Below the pieces are notes generated by a model. It was not told where the DNA came from. It worked only from the letters and a program-made list of their open reading frames with translations, and ran no database searches. A stretch of 35,000 nucleotides of DNA from Cristatella mucedo. Taxonomy: Eukaryota; Bryozoa; Phylactolaemata; Cristatellidae. Every line of letters starts with the position of its first letter. Position 1 is the first letter of the stretch. The position numbers and the translations under genes were made by a program. Shown here in pieces: positions 10,407 through 21,492 of the stretch. The stretch spans positions 12,222,501-12,257,500 of the forward strand of contig WPIO01000006.1 in the NCBI GenBank assembly GCA_009760855.2, written 5' to 3'.

Positions 10407-11307
10407 CCAAAGACAGGCAAGTTTTGCCTGTTGGCTGACGTCGATCTTCACTGCCACCTCACGACACATGCCCTTTGATAAATTGATGCAGCGATTGCTA
10501 TGACCTCAATAACGGTGAGGAGGCACTACCTCGGCGTTTGGTTGGCTCAGTGACCGAATTTTGTGACACTTCAGGTTGCCCACACTTTGAGTGCCACGAA
10601 GGCAATCGAGGGCACCTACTTCTGGTGCAGCAGCAGCATCGATCGATCAGCAAAAATCATCACACGGCAGGCAGCCCATCTGATAACTCCAGGTCCAGAA
10701 TATGTGCCGCCTGTCAACGGTCACCCGGCAGCCTGGTGGCCATCAATCAACGTGCTGATCAAGAAGTAGCAGCTAGCTAGTTCTATCCAGAATGAAGCTG
10801 GATGCCTGAGCAACTTCGTCACAAGGACGTGTCAAGCTCAGTCAGCCACTGCATGGAGCTTTGAGCAATCGGTCGTCAAAACCGACGACTGAAATTGTGA
10901 GCCTGCCGGAGACCTGTGAACCTGCAACTGACCAAGGATGATTCTGCCTCGACCTAACTGCCGGGGAGGGGGGCGTGGAGGGGAGCATTTCGTGCACCTC
11001 AGAACTCGTTGCCTTCACTGTGAGCACACCCAGCTAGCATACTACTAGAGATTCTTGAGAGTGCATTCTACCATAGCGCATCAGCTGCTGCTGCTGCTGC
11101 AAGGAATCTGCCCTCAGTGGCTTGCACGAGGTGGATATGCCATCATTGACTGGGTAATGGGACGAATAACACTTTCCAGGGCTGCTAGGAAACACTGTAG
11201 GCTAAAGGTGCCCAGATGCCGAACTCGACAGACCTAACTACTCGGTCGATGGAGTGGGTACAGTGAGCTTCAAAGCTTGAAAACTTGCAGGGAAACTCTA
11301 CACGCAC
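10405..11307. other. Anonymous non-coding DNA
   Basis: No gene recognised. A (CTG)5 cluster lies near 11085-11100. Confidence 0.45.
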
Positions 11308-11475
<168 letters not shown>

Positions 11476-11628
11476 GCAGAAGACAACCTAGCTTGCCAAA
11501 GCATCGTGAATAGTTCCGAATCACTGGTCACGAACGGCTATCCCGAGCAGGCTCCGACCCGATGGCTACTGGCGGTGGTCACCGTTCTTTGCGCAGACGT
11601 TTTCAATCTACATTGCTGAAAAGTGAGC

Positions 11629-11684
11629 TCTCACACTCGGCTAGTTCTCACACTCGGCTAGTTCTCACACTCGGCTAGTTCTCA
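11629..11684. repeat. 17-base minisatellite, 3.3 units
   Basis: The unit TCTCACACTCGGCTAGT is repeated three times without mismatch, followed by a partial fourth copy. Confidence 0.95.
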
Positions 11685-12379
11685 ACTTGAGGTGAGTCTA
11701 CCCACCAGTAGCAGCAGCAGCAGCTTGCCAGGCAGAAGCAGCCTTTAGCTATTCAACCTCTAGGGTTCATGTCCCAAGATTCTGGGTTCATTTGTCCATA
11801 TGCCATTGCCATCGGAATGTCAGCAGTCGAATCTGTCACTTTACTTCCGTGCCAACTAGGAGGCACGAGACAGTGTGGTCTAATTGGCTGGGTTGAGCTT
11901 CGTTTGATTACAACCCTCTGGAAACTACAGGCCTATATACTTTTGCAGTTCTTCTTGCCTTCATGGTCCAGCTGTCATCAAATGTTAATGACAGATGGGA
12001 GTCTCGGACTACGGTCTACAGCTAGAGGGGCACTCACTAGTTGTGAGCCTCATAGCTAAGATAATCATAGTAAGAGTTAATAACAGTAAAAATAAATCCC
12101 TTTTGTAGTACCTAGGGAGAACTGAATCTGCTTCTAGTTGTTTCACATTGGTTTAAAGGGAAGCAAAGCACTTGATTATTTTTTTTAGTGCAGGTGTGCA
12201 CAATCCTAAGACACAAAACACAGTGATCCTGGACAAGGCAGATGCTTAGAGGAACAGGAGTGTTTGAAGTTTCCTGTACATGCCACCGTCGAGTCGTCAG
12301 CCGATCCTGACGATTGAGCCAACTATCCAAGTGATCAAGCCAGCAAAGGACAGAAAGAGTGGAGGCACGATTGTCTCTT
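11685..12379. other. Anonymous non-coding DNA
   Basis: No gene or known repeat recognised. Confidence 0.45.
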
Positions 12380-12530
12380 GGCCCTAGGGGTGAGGTGCTA
12401 CTGCACTTCACGACCCAGGGCCACGGATTCGAGTCCTGCACCTGGCAATCTTTTATTGGCCATTGCAAGCAGAGGCCATAAAGGCTCTTCTGCTGCACCA
12501 AATAAATGAGGCTGTTTGATCAGCCGATCG
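12380..12530 (+). mobile_element. SINE family A copy
   Basis: Reads GGTGAGGTGCTACTGCACTT (head), GGCCACGGATTCGAGTCCTG (box B GATTCGAGTCC), GGCAATCTTTTATTGGCCATTGCAAGC, AAAGGCTCTTCTGCTGCACC and AAATGAGGCTGTTTGATCAG. All family segments are present in order. Confidence 0.85.
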
Positions 12531-14189
12531 TCACTTTTTTGTATGCTGTACTTTGGGTGGGTGGGTAGCTTAGTGAATGGGTAGGCAGGCACGTGTGAGC
12601 GGGAATGTAACTTTTTATTAGTGTTTGGCTGAATGAGCGTTTTTCGTGGGTGCGCTATTGTGCGCTAAGTCCGTGGACAAATAAGGCAATGCCACTATAG
12701 TAGAGCAGAAGGATAGTAGTACCCCCGGCCCACGGGGAAAGCTATGTACTATCTCTTAGGTAGAGAGCATCCCTGCATCAGTATTGTAGAGCTACTTTTT
12801 CTACAAGAAAGCCTTTAAAAAAGTGTGGAACACAGCCGATCATCCTAGCTGTAGTGGCCACCATTTTAAGCCTAAAGCCAGAGCGCAGACCAATCGGCTA
12901 TCTGATCTTGGGCTTGAGGCGTGGAGTTCCTGTACGTTATCATTATGTACGTTATACCTGTGCTTTCATTTCCTTCAGCATTCGATCAGTACGAAAAGCT
13001 GTGCTGTTCATCCTTCATGGTAGCAGCAGAACCCTGCTGCCCACGCAAAATGGTGTGAAGGCCTCAGTAGCATCGTCGCCGGTGTTGCCAACGATGTTCA
13101 AGTGATCTGGTTGTATCTGCCTATTCATAGAACCTCTTGTGAAATACGTCAGCTTAACCTTCGTGTTGGCAGCTAGCAGGTAAGCCAGACCGACCATCGA
13201 GATCGTCATGATGTAATGTTTGGCAAGGGCACTGCAACAGGGGCGGCAGAGGCCAACTTGCTTGGTGGCAGCCTCGGTTGCTTGGCAGGCAGCTGGCACC
13301 CGGTTAAGGGCGGCACCCTTAGCTGGCCTAGTGACACCCGGTGGGGCTTACTGTGGATAAGGCCCATGTGGTGTGACCTTCGAGTGTGTGTGTCTTACTT
13401 GCCTGCCAGCAAGAAGCTGAAGCAGCCTGCAGCAGTCTGACCGGCCGCCCGCGGCAGCCAGCCTCGGGGGCTGCTATGGACTGGGTCTGTGCTGCCTGGT
13501 TCGGGCTTCGGAGATAGGAATACTCTGCCTAAAGCATCACTTCGATTGTCGGCTTGTCAAATGAGTATCGGATCAGCTGCCACGGGGCATCAATGAGCGC
13601 CTGGCAGCATTCTTTCGAGGTGAATGGGCAGATATAGCCGGAAGTTTGATCTCATCACAACCGAAGGAGTTGTTGCATCCACTTGTTCCGAATGCAGTTG
13701 TTGCATCCACTTCCGGTGGCACGTGGGTGCCACCGGAAGTGGAGGCAGCAGCTGCATTGCCAGCCTCATGCATGCTGGTAGTTCGATCGAATAGCCGATC
13801 TTTGACCAACATGGAATGTTAGCAATTAATCTCTGCAGACTTGCAAGCAAGCAATCGCCAAGTGCTTCAGATGGAGGCGGTCCAAACCTCAGCCCCACTA
13901 ATATATTGTATGGACTTCTATATAACCACAATAAGATCTCTCGGTACGGCCCATGTCCTGGTCGTATTAGATGGGCAGTTACAATAGCTGGGTGAGTAGC
14001 CATGACCCACTCTCCCAATAGCCATGACCCACTCGCCACCCAGCCCCTAAGCTCCCACGTAAGCCATACTGCACTGTACTCGTCTAAAGGTATAGCCTAG
14101 CTGCAAGGTGGGCTGTTGAGCAGTAATTATCAGTATTGCATTAGTGTTACGATATTTGTGCAACAGAAGCTTCAAAGTAATTGTAACGA
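12531..14189. other. Anonymous DNA containing an inverted repeat
   Basis: No gene recognised. It holds a direct 16-base duplication and a 36-base inverted repeat at 13.7 kb, listed separately. Confidence 0.45.
13669..13742. repeat. Direct repeat plus perfect hairpin with two ETS-type sites
   Basis: GTTGTTGCATCCACTT occurs at 13669-13684 and 13697-13712. The arms CCACTTCCGGTGGCAC (13707-13722) and GTGCCACCGGAAGTGG (13727-13742) are perfect reverse complements round a 4-base loop. Each arm contains ACCGGAAGTG or its complement, the classical ETS consensus. Confidence 0.9.
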
Positions 14190-14632
14190 TAATAATAATA
14201 CACTCGACAAAACGCCTTCAGAGAACTCAATCTCTTTCTAGGCACTTTACATTTGCTGCAAAGGAAACACAATCGAATGGTGAGTGGTATCATGCTTAAT
14301 AAACAACAAGAATAATATGGTTAGTGGTGACATGCACAGGGTCAGCATACAAGTGTGGTTAGTGGCAGCATGCACAGTGTCGGCACGAATAAGTACATAA
14401 ATGACGAATTACACGGACCCACTAAATGCTGACATTAATAGGTGCGTTTTTAAATTCTTTTTAAATGTGGTCAAATGTCGTGAGGCAAGTCGGGAGTGAG
14501 TTCTAGGCTTAGGGAGCATACAAACTAAAGTCGCGGTCTCCAAAGGATTTGAGGTTTGTACGAGGTATAGGTAAACGGTTAAATCCCGAAAAGCGGGTGG
14601 TACCATGCTTGGCAAGTGATCTTCTTAGACAA
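14190..14632 (-). mobile_element. 5'-truncated CR1/L2-like LINE with 3' end of ORF2
   Basis: On the minus strand a frame-broken stretch (about 14630-14410) matches the ORF2 C-terminus of the copy at 33.0 kb, with FKKNLKTHLLMSAFSGS at its end. The shared 3' UTR (GTGCATGCTGCCACTAACCA; GCAAATGTAAAGTGCCTAGA) and a run of TTATTATTATC follow. Part of the 3' UTR, the ACCCTGTGCATGTCACCACT stretch, is duplicated or rearranged compared with the copy at 33.2 kb. Confidence 0.87.
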
Positions 14633-15316
14633 TCATCCTAGAGTACAACAGTGAGTCGGTTCCTGCGTGAGTCAAAGATGGGGGGGTTACTCTATGGGGC
14701 AATCAGAACCAAGGCTGTAGCAATGTGGCAGCCCAGCTGTCGGCGATTTATCTTCTGCACAAGCTCTTGGCTCTGCAAAGTCTATCCATGGGCTATATAT
14801 CCGGTTGGTCTTGGTCTCGTCGATTCTCGGTGGGAATAGATGAGCTCTTCTATTTGGGGGTGGTCTCAATAGCCAACTGCTTGGAGTTTATGCAGTGAAC
14901 TTATTGACTCCAAACAAAACAGCATACAAGAGCAAGCTAAAGTACTCGGGGTACCACACAAAACTGAACAGGACGTACACCTCTAGTAACTAAAAGAGAG
15001 AATGAATGTTCCTCCGTCCAGTGGCAAGAGGCAGCACTTGCATCACGTGGCAAGATGGCACATCGTTGTCTTCCGTGACCAGTACTTCCGAGTTTAATGA
15101 TGACGTGCTATGTACATCTACTATGACTCAGCGGAAGTAAGTCCACAGGCTGCAGCGAGCTGCTCGCATTTCATAATTTCGAAGTCGAAATCAGTGCTTG
15201 AGTCAGTTGTTGAGGCAGCTCATACATGCTAGGGGACTAGCCTTTCGACCAGCGCTCCTCTTCCTGCTGATGGCTGGCTGGTCAAGTCTGGGTGTAAGTA
15301 GCCACCACTGAATCGT
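14633..15316. other. Anonymous non-coding DNA
   Basis: No gene or known repeat recognised. Confidence 0.45.
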
Positions 15317-15430
15317 TTCGGTTGTTGCACGAGTAAGCAGGACCAAAGTGGGGATGGGGCTCGAGCCCTGTGCGGCACGTGCAAAGCGCCTGGATAGAGA
15401 TTGAGTTGTCTTACAGCTGTATACACAAAC
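15317..15430 (+). mobile_element. SINE family B copy (tRNA-like head, LINE-like tail), diverged
   Basis: GGGGCTCGAGCCCTGTGCGG stands at box B, followed by CACGTGCAAAGCGCCTGGAT, AGAGATTGAGTTGTCTTA and ATACACAAA, the tail shared with the LINE. The head is eroded. Confidence 0.7.
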
Positions 15431-15886
15431 GACATGCAAATAACATATACCTGTATATGCTGCCGTCATAGTGAGGCTACCGATCAACACCTAGTTGTAA
15501 GTTCTGGTTCCTGTTGGTCGGATTCAAAGTATTCAGAGCACCTCATTAAGGTGAGCTAAGACGAGATGACACCAGCCAGTAGACTAGTTGGAAGCATGGG
15601 GCTTCGAAATGTGCAAGCAACTAAGCAGCTCAATAACAACTGGGACTCAAGGCCAATAACTCCTCAGAGTCCAAGAGCACCGGGTCACCGTAATGGAGCC
15701 GCAGGCAGTCGAGATGGAAACAATTTTGGCCTAGAGGTCTTCTGGAAGCACCCATGCTACCCTTAAGGGCTGCCGGTTTATATCCCAACTGAATTCAGAT
15801 CGTTTCTTGGTGTAAAATCAGCCTGCATACTTGTAATTTTGAATGTCAGTCCACGGGTCGTTAAACACAAGTCACGGACATCACAC

Positions 15887-15946
15887 TTACATTGTATAAC
15901 CTTACTCATACTTATACTTATTACATTGTATAACCTTACTCATACT
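15887..15946. repeat. 34-base-period tandem duplication
   Basis: The segment TTACATTGTATAACCTTACT with its next six bases occurs at 15887-15912 and again at 15921-15946 without mismatch. Confidence 0.9.
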
Positions 15947-16021
15947 ACTACTATGGTACAGCAATGATGAGTTTCGTGCCAAAAATATCAGGGGAGAAAC
16001 TTATTAATGTGTATACCCAGC

Positions 16022-16090
16022 TACAACATGCATACAACATGCATCATCCATACAACATGCAACATGCATACAACTTGCATACAACATGCA
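16022..16090. repeat. Degenerate tandem array of a CATACAACATG unit
   Basis: About six units with small insertions and one T-for-A change. Confidence 0.9.
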
Positions 16091-16225
16091 CTCTCATAGC
16101 TGAACTTAAACATTACATTGTGCATTGAATTGGTAGATATTGACGAGTCAGCTTTTGGTAACCGTACTATTCAATTGCGCTTTAAGCAAGGTCGAGGTCG
16201 ATTCCGATGAACGTCTTCATTCGTT

Positions 16226-16345
16226 CGTTTGGCCCAGAACTAAGGTGCCCGACTAAAATGACCTAGGTCGTGGCCTTGAGCCGTGCAGCACATGTAAGGC
16301 ACCTGGATAAAGTTCTCTAAGGGTACAATACAAAAATGAATTAAA
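16226..16345 (+). mobile_element. SINE family B copy
   Basis: CTAAGGTGCCCGACTAAAAT (head), CCTAGGTCGTGGCCTTGAGC (box B region), CACATGTAAGGCACCTGGAT and AAAGTTCTCTAAGGGTACAA with TACAAAAATGAATTAAATAA at the end. Confidence 0.75.
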
Positions 16346-16917
16346 TAATATATTTCTCCAGTTAATTTTTCAGGAATATTCGAGTACAGTTTTCATTAAA
16401 GTATCTTGAACATCTTTAATTTGTAAATTGATTTTCGAGAATTTTTGCAGGTAACGCTTTTGATCAGGTTTGGTCTCCCTTCTTACTGCCAGCGTGATCT
16501 TATTAGAACTTTGTCTTGAACATGGCCGTGATGTTGAACGTGGTTTGATAGCAACTGCACCTTAACGTATGCGTATTCAGCCGAACCTCTGTATATGCAT
16601 CCTCTCTGTATGCATAACCTCTGTAAGTGCACAGAAACTTATCAAACCGATCACTTTTGCCGGGCTTAATGTCTAAATTCTTCCGACGCATTTACTTGTC
16701 TTTTTTAACGTATGCTTATATAGAGGTTTTGCGTTTTTTATCAACGACAAAGCAAAATGGAATCTTTTCTGTGCTTTTCTGATAGTTAGCATGTGTTACT
16801 CTTATGCTTTACCAAATTTATTCTATCAAATCATTCTCTTCTGTCACCATTATCAGTCATGTGTGTGCAAGGTCTGGTGCTAATTGCCATGTGCTTGTGG
16901 CAAAGGCCAACTAGAGG
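16346..16917. other. Anonymous AT-rich non-coding DNA
   Basis: No gene recognised; more AT-rich than the rest of the window. Confidence 0.45.
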
Positions 16918-17045
16918 GTTACAGCTCAGTCGTAAGGATGCTTTCACCTCACGAGCCCGGTCGAGAGTTTAGGGCATGCAGCAGACAATTTATAGTTGCC
17001 TATTGTAACTGGGATACAATCCCAAAAGGATCTTCTGAAGGCTGG
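16918..17045 (+). mobile_element. SINE family A copy, strongly diverged
   Basis: Reads GTAAGGATGCTTTCACC, a box-B-like CCCGGTCGAGAGTTTAGGGC, GACAATTTATAGTTGCCTAT and AAAAGGATCTTCTGAAGGC. The order and spacing match the family, but many bases differ. Confidence 0.5.
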
Positions 17046-17212
17046 CACAAAAACTTTGCAATCCTCGGAATCAAAAGTCTCAAACATTAAAGTATCTCAC
17101 AAAATCAAGTACAAACACAGTACCACAAAATAGGATTAACATGAAGAAACAATTCATGTTGCAAGTTGTGCATGCAGCCATCTTGATTAGCCTACTAGGT
17201 GGAGGAAGCCTT

Positions 17213-17310
17213 ATAATAATAATAATACTACTACTAATAATAATGTGCTTGATAAAGCGCCCTCAGAGAACTTGATCTCTTTCTAGGCGCTTTACATTTG
17301 CTGCAAAGGG
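17213..17310 (-). mobile_element. LINE 3' tail fragment
   Basis: On the minus strand TCCCTTTGCAGCAAATGTAA, AGCGCCTAGAAAGAGATCAA and GTTCTCTGAGGGCGCTTTAT are followed by a TTATTATTA run. Confidence 0.88.
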
Positions 17311-17315
17311 AAAAA

Positions 17316-17432
17316 TATGATTCATTTGTATAGCGCCCAAAGACAACTAAATCTCTATTCAGGCGCTTCACATATGCCTCAGGGCTCGAGCACACGACCT
17401 CAGCCAGACCTTAGTCGGGGCGAGCACCGATC
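17316..17432 (-). mobile_element. SINE family B copy
   Basis: On the minus strand it has GGTGCTCGCCCCGACTAAGG (box A region), GAGGTCGTGTGCTCGAGCCC (box B region), CATATGTGAAGCGCCTGAAT, AGAGATTTAGTTGTCTTTGG and GCGCTATACAAATGAATC. Its tail end abuts the LINE fragment at 17310. Confidence 0.85.
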
Positions 17433-18139
17433 GTTTGGCATTGTTTAGTGACTTTGGAAATAGTTTCGGTTTCCGAAGGATGGCTTTTGTTAATTCCAGC
17501 TGACCACAGCAAAGTAAGATTTTTTGGAAGTGTCAAGTATCCCCTACTCAAAAAAGGCATCTCAACTAATGTGGGGGCATTCATCCGGAATGGTCAGCAT
17601 TCGAGACGTTGGGTTACCACGGGTATCACGACGGCTTACGACTATTCGATGTCGATCGAGTGCGGTCACTAGGTCCAGCACTCGGGACTCAACAGGGCCT
17701 TCGGCCTCTGGACCTCTGCCGAGTCGTGTGCTTTTCGGTGTAGAGAACCCGCCCGCCAAAGTGAGCACCCAGCTTTGCATAGCAGCCCGAAGCCACGAGT
17801 CACGAGGTCTTGCCCCAGTCCCCGTAACGTCGGTTTCCATGTCCTGCAGGCAGTGGCACAAAAGAGCTCGTGGTCACTGTCTCCGCGGCGGCTGCTGCGA
17901 CTGCCATTGCTGCTGCTGTGTAGAGCAGAGCCGAGGACAGTGACGATGGCGTCGGATAAGCCTGTCAACACTCGTTGGCAAGCCGTGCCATTCGCCTGCT
18001 TGGTGATTTGCTGATGATGGGTGCGGCCTGGTGAGTAATACAAAAACCAAATTCCGACGGTCCTCACATACCGGCACAGGTACAAATCCCCCACCCCCAG
18101 AGCCGAACATTTGCCACAATGTCAACTTGCCATGGCATT

Positions 18140-18188
18140 CATAGCGATCGATTCTCTTAGGGTGCTATGCAAATGACTCGTGATTATT
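18140..18188 (+). mobile_element. L2-like 3' tail remnant
   Basis: GATTCTCTTAGGGTGCTATG and CAAATGACTCGTGATTATTA resemble the end of the LINE/SINE B tail. Short, so uncertain. Confidence 0.45.
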
Positions 18189-20018
18189 ATCCTTAGTATG
18201 CCATTATGCCATCGCTGCAGTGGACAGTTGGCACAAATGAGCCTTACTGCTACCTTCTTAGGAATAATGATCAAAATAAAATGTTTTCTGATTAGGTTCT
18301 AAACTTATACACTTATACCCATGGCACGCACTAACTTGCCGATAGGTGGCCACGGTCTTGTGACAATTTGAGAAACTCTGGTGGCACCGTCGGATGCCGG
18401 AAGTTTGCTCTGCTGGTTCTTCTCTCTTTCTCTCTAGCTAGAATGGGCGCACCGAGTTTTGCTGTTGGCCAACTGCTACTACCACTATGGTCATTCGGGT
18501 TCATTGCTCAGGCATAAGAAAAGCACCGGGAGTCTATCGGTCGGCGAGTACTTCCGATGCACTCCGTGTGACAAATGTCCGCTGTTCATCCCTTCTACCC
18601 TGCCCCAATGTCCCCCTCCCTCTCTCTGAGCTCCGGTGGTCGGAGGCTTCTCTCGCGTCGGTCTGCCAGCCAGCTGCTATGACTGGAGCTCGCCTGAAAG
18701 GCTGGCTCGGGCTTGCAGCAGGGCGCCTTCGAGGCAGCAGCCGAGTTGTCGCTACCGCTCGTGTCGACGAGAGACTAATCGGCACGAGCGATAGAGATGT
18801 TTACTTATGCTCGGCTCAGCGGGAAAAAGTTTGCCGCCCTTGAAGCAGGCATTGCAGCAGCAAGAAGAGATCAAAGATGCCATGCTTTGTCTCCATGCGT
18901 CCAGCCCAAGGTCTGCAACTTGTTTCCTGTGGTGGCCGGGGCGGTGCCTGACGAGTGTCAACTTTCAGCTCTCGAGCTCTGCTGCGTGCGGCAGCTGGTA
19001 GCACCTCCGCGAAAGCGCTGGCACGGTTGGTGCATGCATGTACACGTGCATGCATCACGTGGCCAGAAGCAGCCAATCATAGCCAGGCACCAAAGGGGCA
19101 CCGTCGCATGTCAAGCTGCCTGAGACATATTCATAAACGTCGGCAGTCACCCAAAACGTTGAGGGTATGGATCGGTTAATGCAATCTGCAAACTCTAGGC
19201 CTCGCTAGCTCGGCTCGGACTGACTGGCTTGCACGATCGGTGTGGGGTGTGGTGGGCATGCCGGAAGTCAGCTAGGAGCATACAGACAACCTGCGAACGG
19301 TGGCGGCGCCTGTGCACTCCTGCTGCTGCTGCTGTGTTCACTCTCTCACTGCCGAGTCTGGCGAGCACGCGAGGGCACCAGAGGCTAGCTGCTCTGCCTC
19401 ACGCTGCCCGACGGGTCACTGCTGATGGATTCGTCGTGAGTCGGCGCCGCTGGCTGCTCGCTCAGCTTTGAGTGTCCCACAAAAGCGCAACTGGCAAGCA
19501 GGGAATAGCCGGCCGGCCGGCCTGTGGCTCGCTCGCACGCTGCCACGAAGTACTGCGGCCTCCGACACGGCCCTCTCTTCTTTGCTGGGGGCAGCCCGGC
19601 TGTGTCAGGCCGGCTGTAAGCCAGCCATCACGGTCAGTCAGCGACTCGCTGTGCCGTCGGCCATGCACTGCTGTCGGACCAGTGTCGGTAGTCCTGTTTC
19701 GGTCCAAAGTGCTGCACGCTGGATGAGGTCACCTACCATCGTCGAGTTTGCTGCCACGGCTGCCTCCAGTGGCGTGCGTGCCGTGGTTAGCCGGCCCAGT
19801 GCCAGCTGCTGCTGTGCACTCGCTAACGCCAGCCTCATTGTTGCAGGGGTCTTGACTGCAGCACTTTGGGCTGGGGTGGCGGTGGCGGAGCCACGCAAGC
19901 AGCAGCAGCAAGGCGGAGGGTGGCAGCAGCAGCTCTAGTGGCAGTCGCTGGGGTAGTGCGGGTGCCTGCATGGTCGCTTGCAAAGATACCGAGAAAGAGT
20001 CCGATGAGGTCTAGGTAC

Positions 20019-20045
20019 AGCAGCAGCAGCAGCAGCAGCAGCAGC
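20019..20045. repeat. (CAG)n trinucleotide tract, about 9 units
   Basis: TACAGCAGCAG... to CAGCGCC, uninterrupted. No evidence that it is translated. Confidence 0.92.
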
Positions 20046-20641
20046 GCCCTCCGGCGGTGGCTGCTCAGACTTGCCCCAGCAACTCTCAGGGAATTTGCTA
20101 ATGAGTGACTTGAAGATCGGTGGTGAGGTCACTAAGCCCTCCTACCCGATAGTCCAGACTATGCATGAATGGGTCTCGACCCGACATAGTCGTTCGTGAG
20201 GTCAGCTCAGGCGGCTCTGCTACAGCGGCCCCCTTCACCTCCCTTCCTGCCCCCTTCCTGCTCCCCTTGGCTACTTGTGGCTGGCACAACTGCAGCAGTG
20301 AGTGGCCGGCCGGCCAGCCGGCCGAGGCAGTCCTCGCAAGCCTGGCTGCAGGGACGGGAGGTAGCTACCACTGACCTCGGCTGCTTAGCCTAGCCTAGCT
20401 GCTGCCTGTGGGTCAGGTTGTCGAGGCATCGCCAGGCAGCACGGGAGGAAAACCTCTCGATACTCGGCAGCTGCTGGGGTGGGCCCCTGTAGCAGCGTGC
20501 ACGCTCGGACACTCGTAGTACTTCGCGCACGCACAGTACTAGCTGTCATCGGTGGGAGGGAGGTTGGGTGGGGGAGAGGGAGCCTGCAAGATTGCCAATC
20601 GGTCGAGCTGCGCGTACCGGCCGCTATGGAAATGGATATCG

Positions 20642-20720
20642 AGCAGCAGCAGAAGCAGCAGACAAAGCAGCAGACAAAGCAGCAGACGAAGAAGCAGCAG
20701 ACAAAGCAGCAGACGAAGCG
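20642..20720. repeat. 12-base minisatellite, CAGCAGACAAAG-type unit
   Basis: About six units of AGCAGCAGACAA with AAG or ACG variants. In one forward frame this reads as Lys-Gln-Gln-Thr repeats, but I see no gene context. Confidence 0.9.
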
Positions 20721-21395
20721 TGGAGCTGCAAGGACAAGGGACTGGGCAGCCCCCACTGGCCCACTGTTGCAGCTCTATTGCAGAAGGAGCTGCTAGCACG
20801 GCTGGTGGTTAGTGGGCAGGCAGCGCCGACGTTAGTGGGCAGGCAGCAGCGTTGCACGCACGCGAAACAGCTGCCCATACCCAAACCACACGGCGGCCAG
20901 AAATGATAGGTGCAGGCCCGAAGGCTAGCAGGGCAGCTCGGTCTTGACATGTGCAGCTAATACCTGCAGCAGCAGCAGCAGCGGAGGCGGCGGCAAAACA
21001 GGCAACCTAACAGTTCTAACGAAGTACTTGACCTGTCTATAAAGTTTTAACCAAAAAACAACAGCTCGATCTCAGGAAAAAGTGTGTGGGGCGCTGAGGT
21101 GGTGGGGGGGGGGCAGGCTGCTCAGTCAGTGACGCAGACTACCAGTAGAAACATACTGCCCGGTCAGCCAGCAGCAAGCTACCGAGTTAATGGAATTTTC
21201 AATCGAGACAGACTTAATAAGAGCACATCTTCACGTTGTGTGTGCAATCACGGCACCCTTAGCAGGACTCGTCTAGGGAGAGGATTGGGAGCCAAGCTGT
21301 GGCATATCGGGTTCCTCTGAATGAGCCAGCAAGCAAGCTGTATCCATTTCTACCTCCCTGGGTTTACCTGGCGACCGGCAAAGTGAAAGAGAGGG

Positions 21396-21397
<2 letters not shown>

Positions 21398-21490
<93 letters not shown>
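21398..21490. repeat. (GA)n microsatellite, about 90 bases, perfect
   Basis: Uninterrupted GA, followed by GGAGGAGG and further GA-rich DNA to about 21597. Confidence 0.97.

Positions 21491-21492
<2 letters not shown>

Noticed and set aside
13669-13742. Terminal inverted repeats of a MITE
   Set aside because: The arms are adjacent with only a 4-base loop and no element body or target-site duplication; described as a hairpin.
16022-16090. Short spaced repeats that could suggest a CRISPR-like array
   Set aside because: Units are about 11 bases with no unique spacers, in animal DNA; it is a simple tandem repeat.
18230-18270. AAATGAGCCTTACTGCTAC as a SINE A 3' fragment
   Set aside because: Only about 15 bases resemble the family end, in an order that does not fit either orientation.
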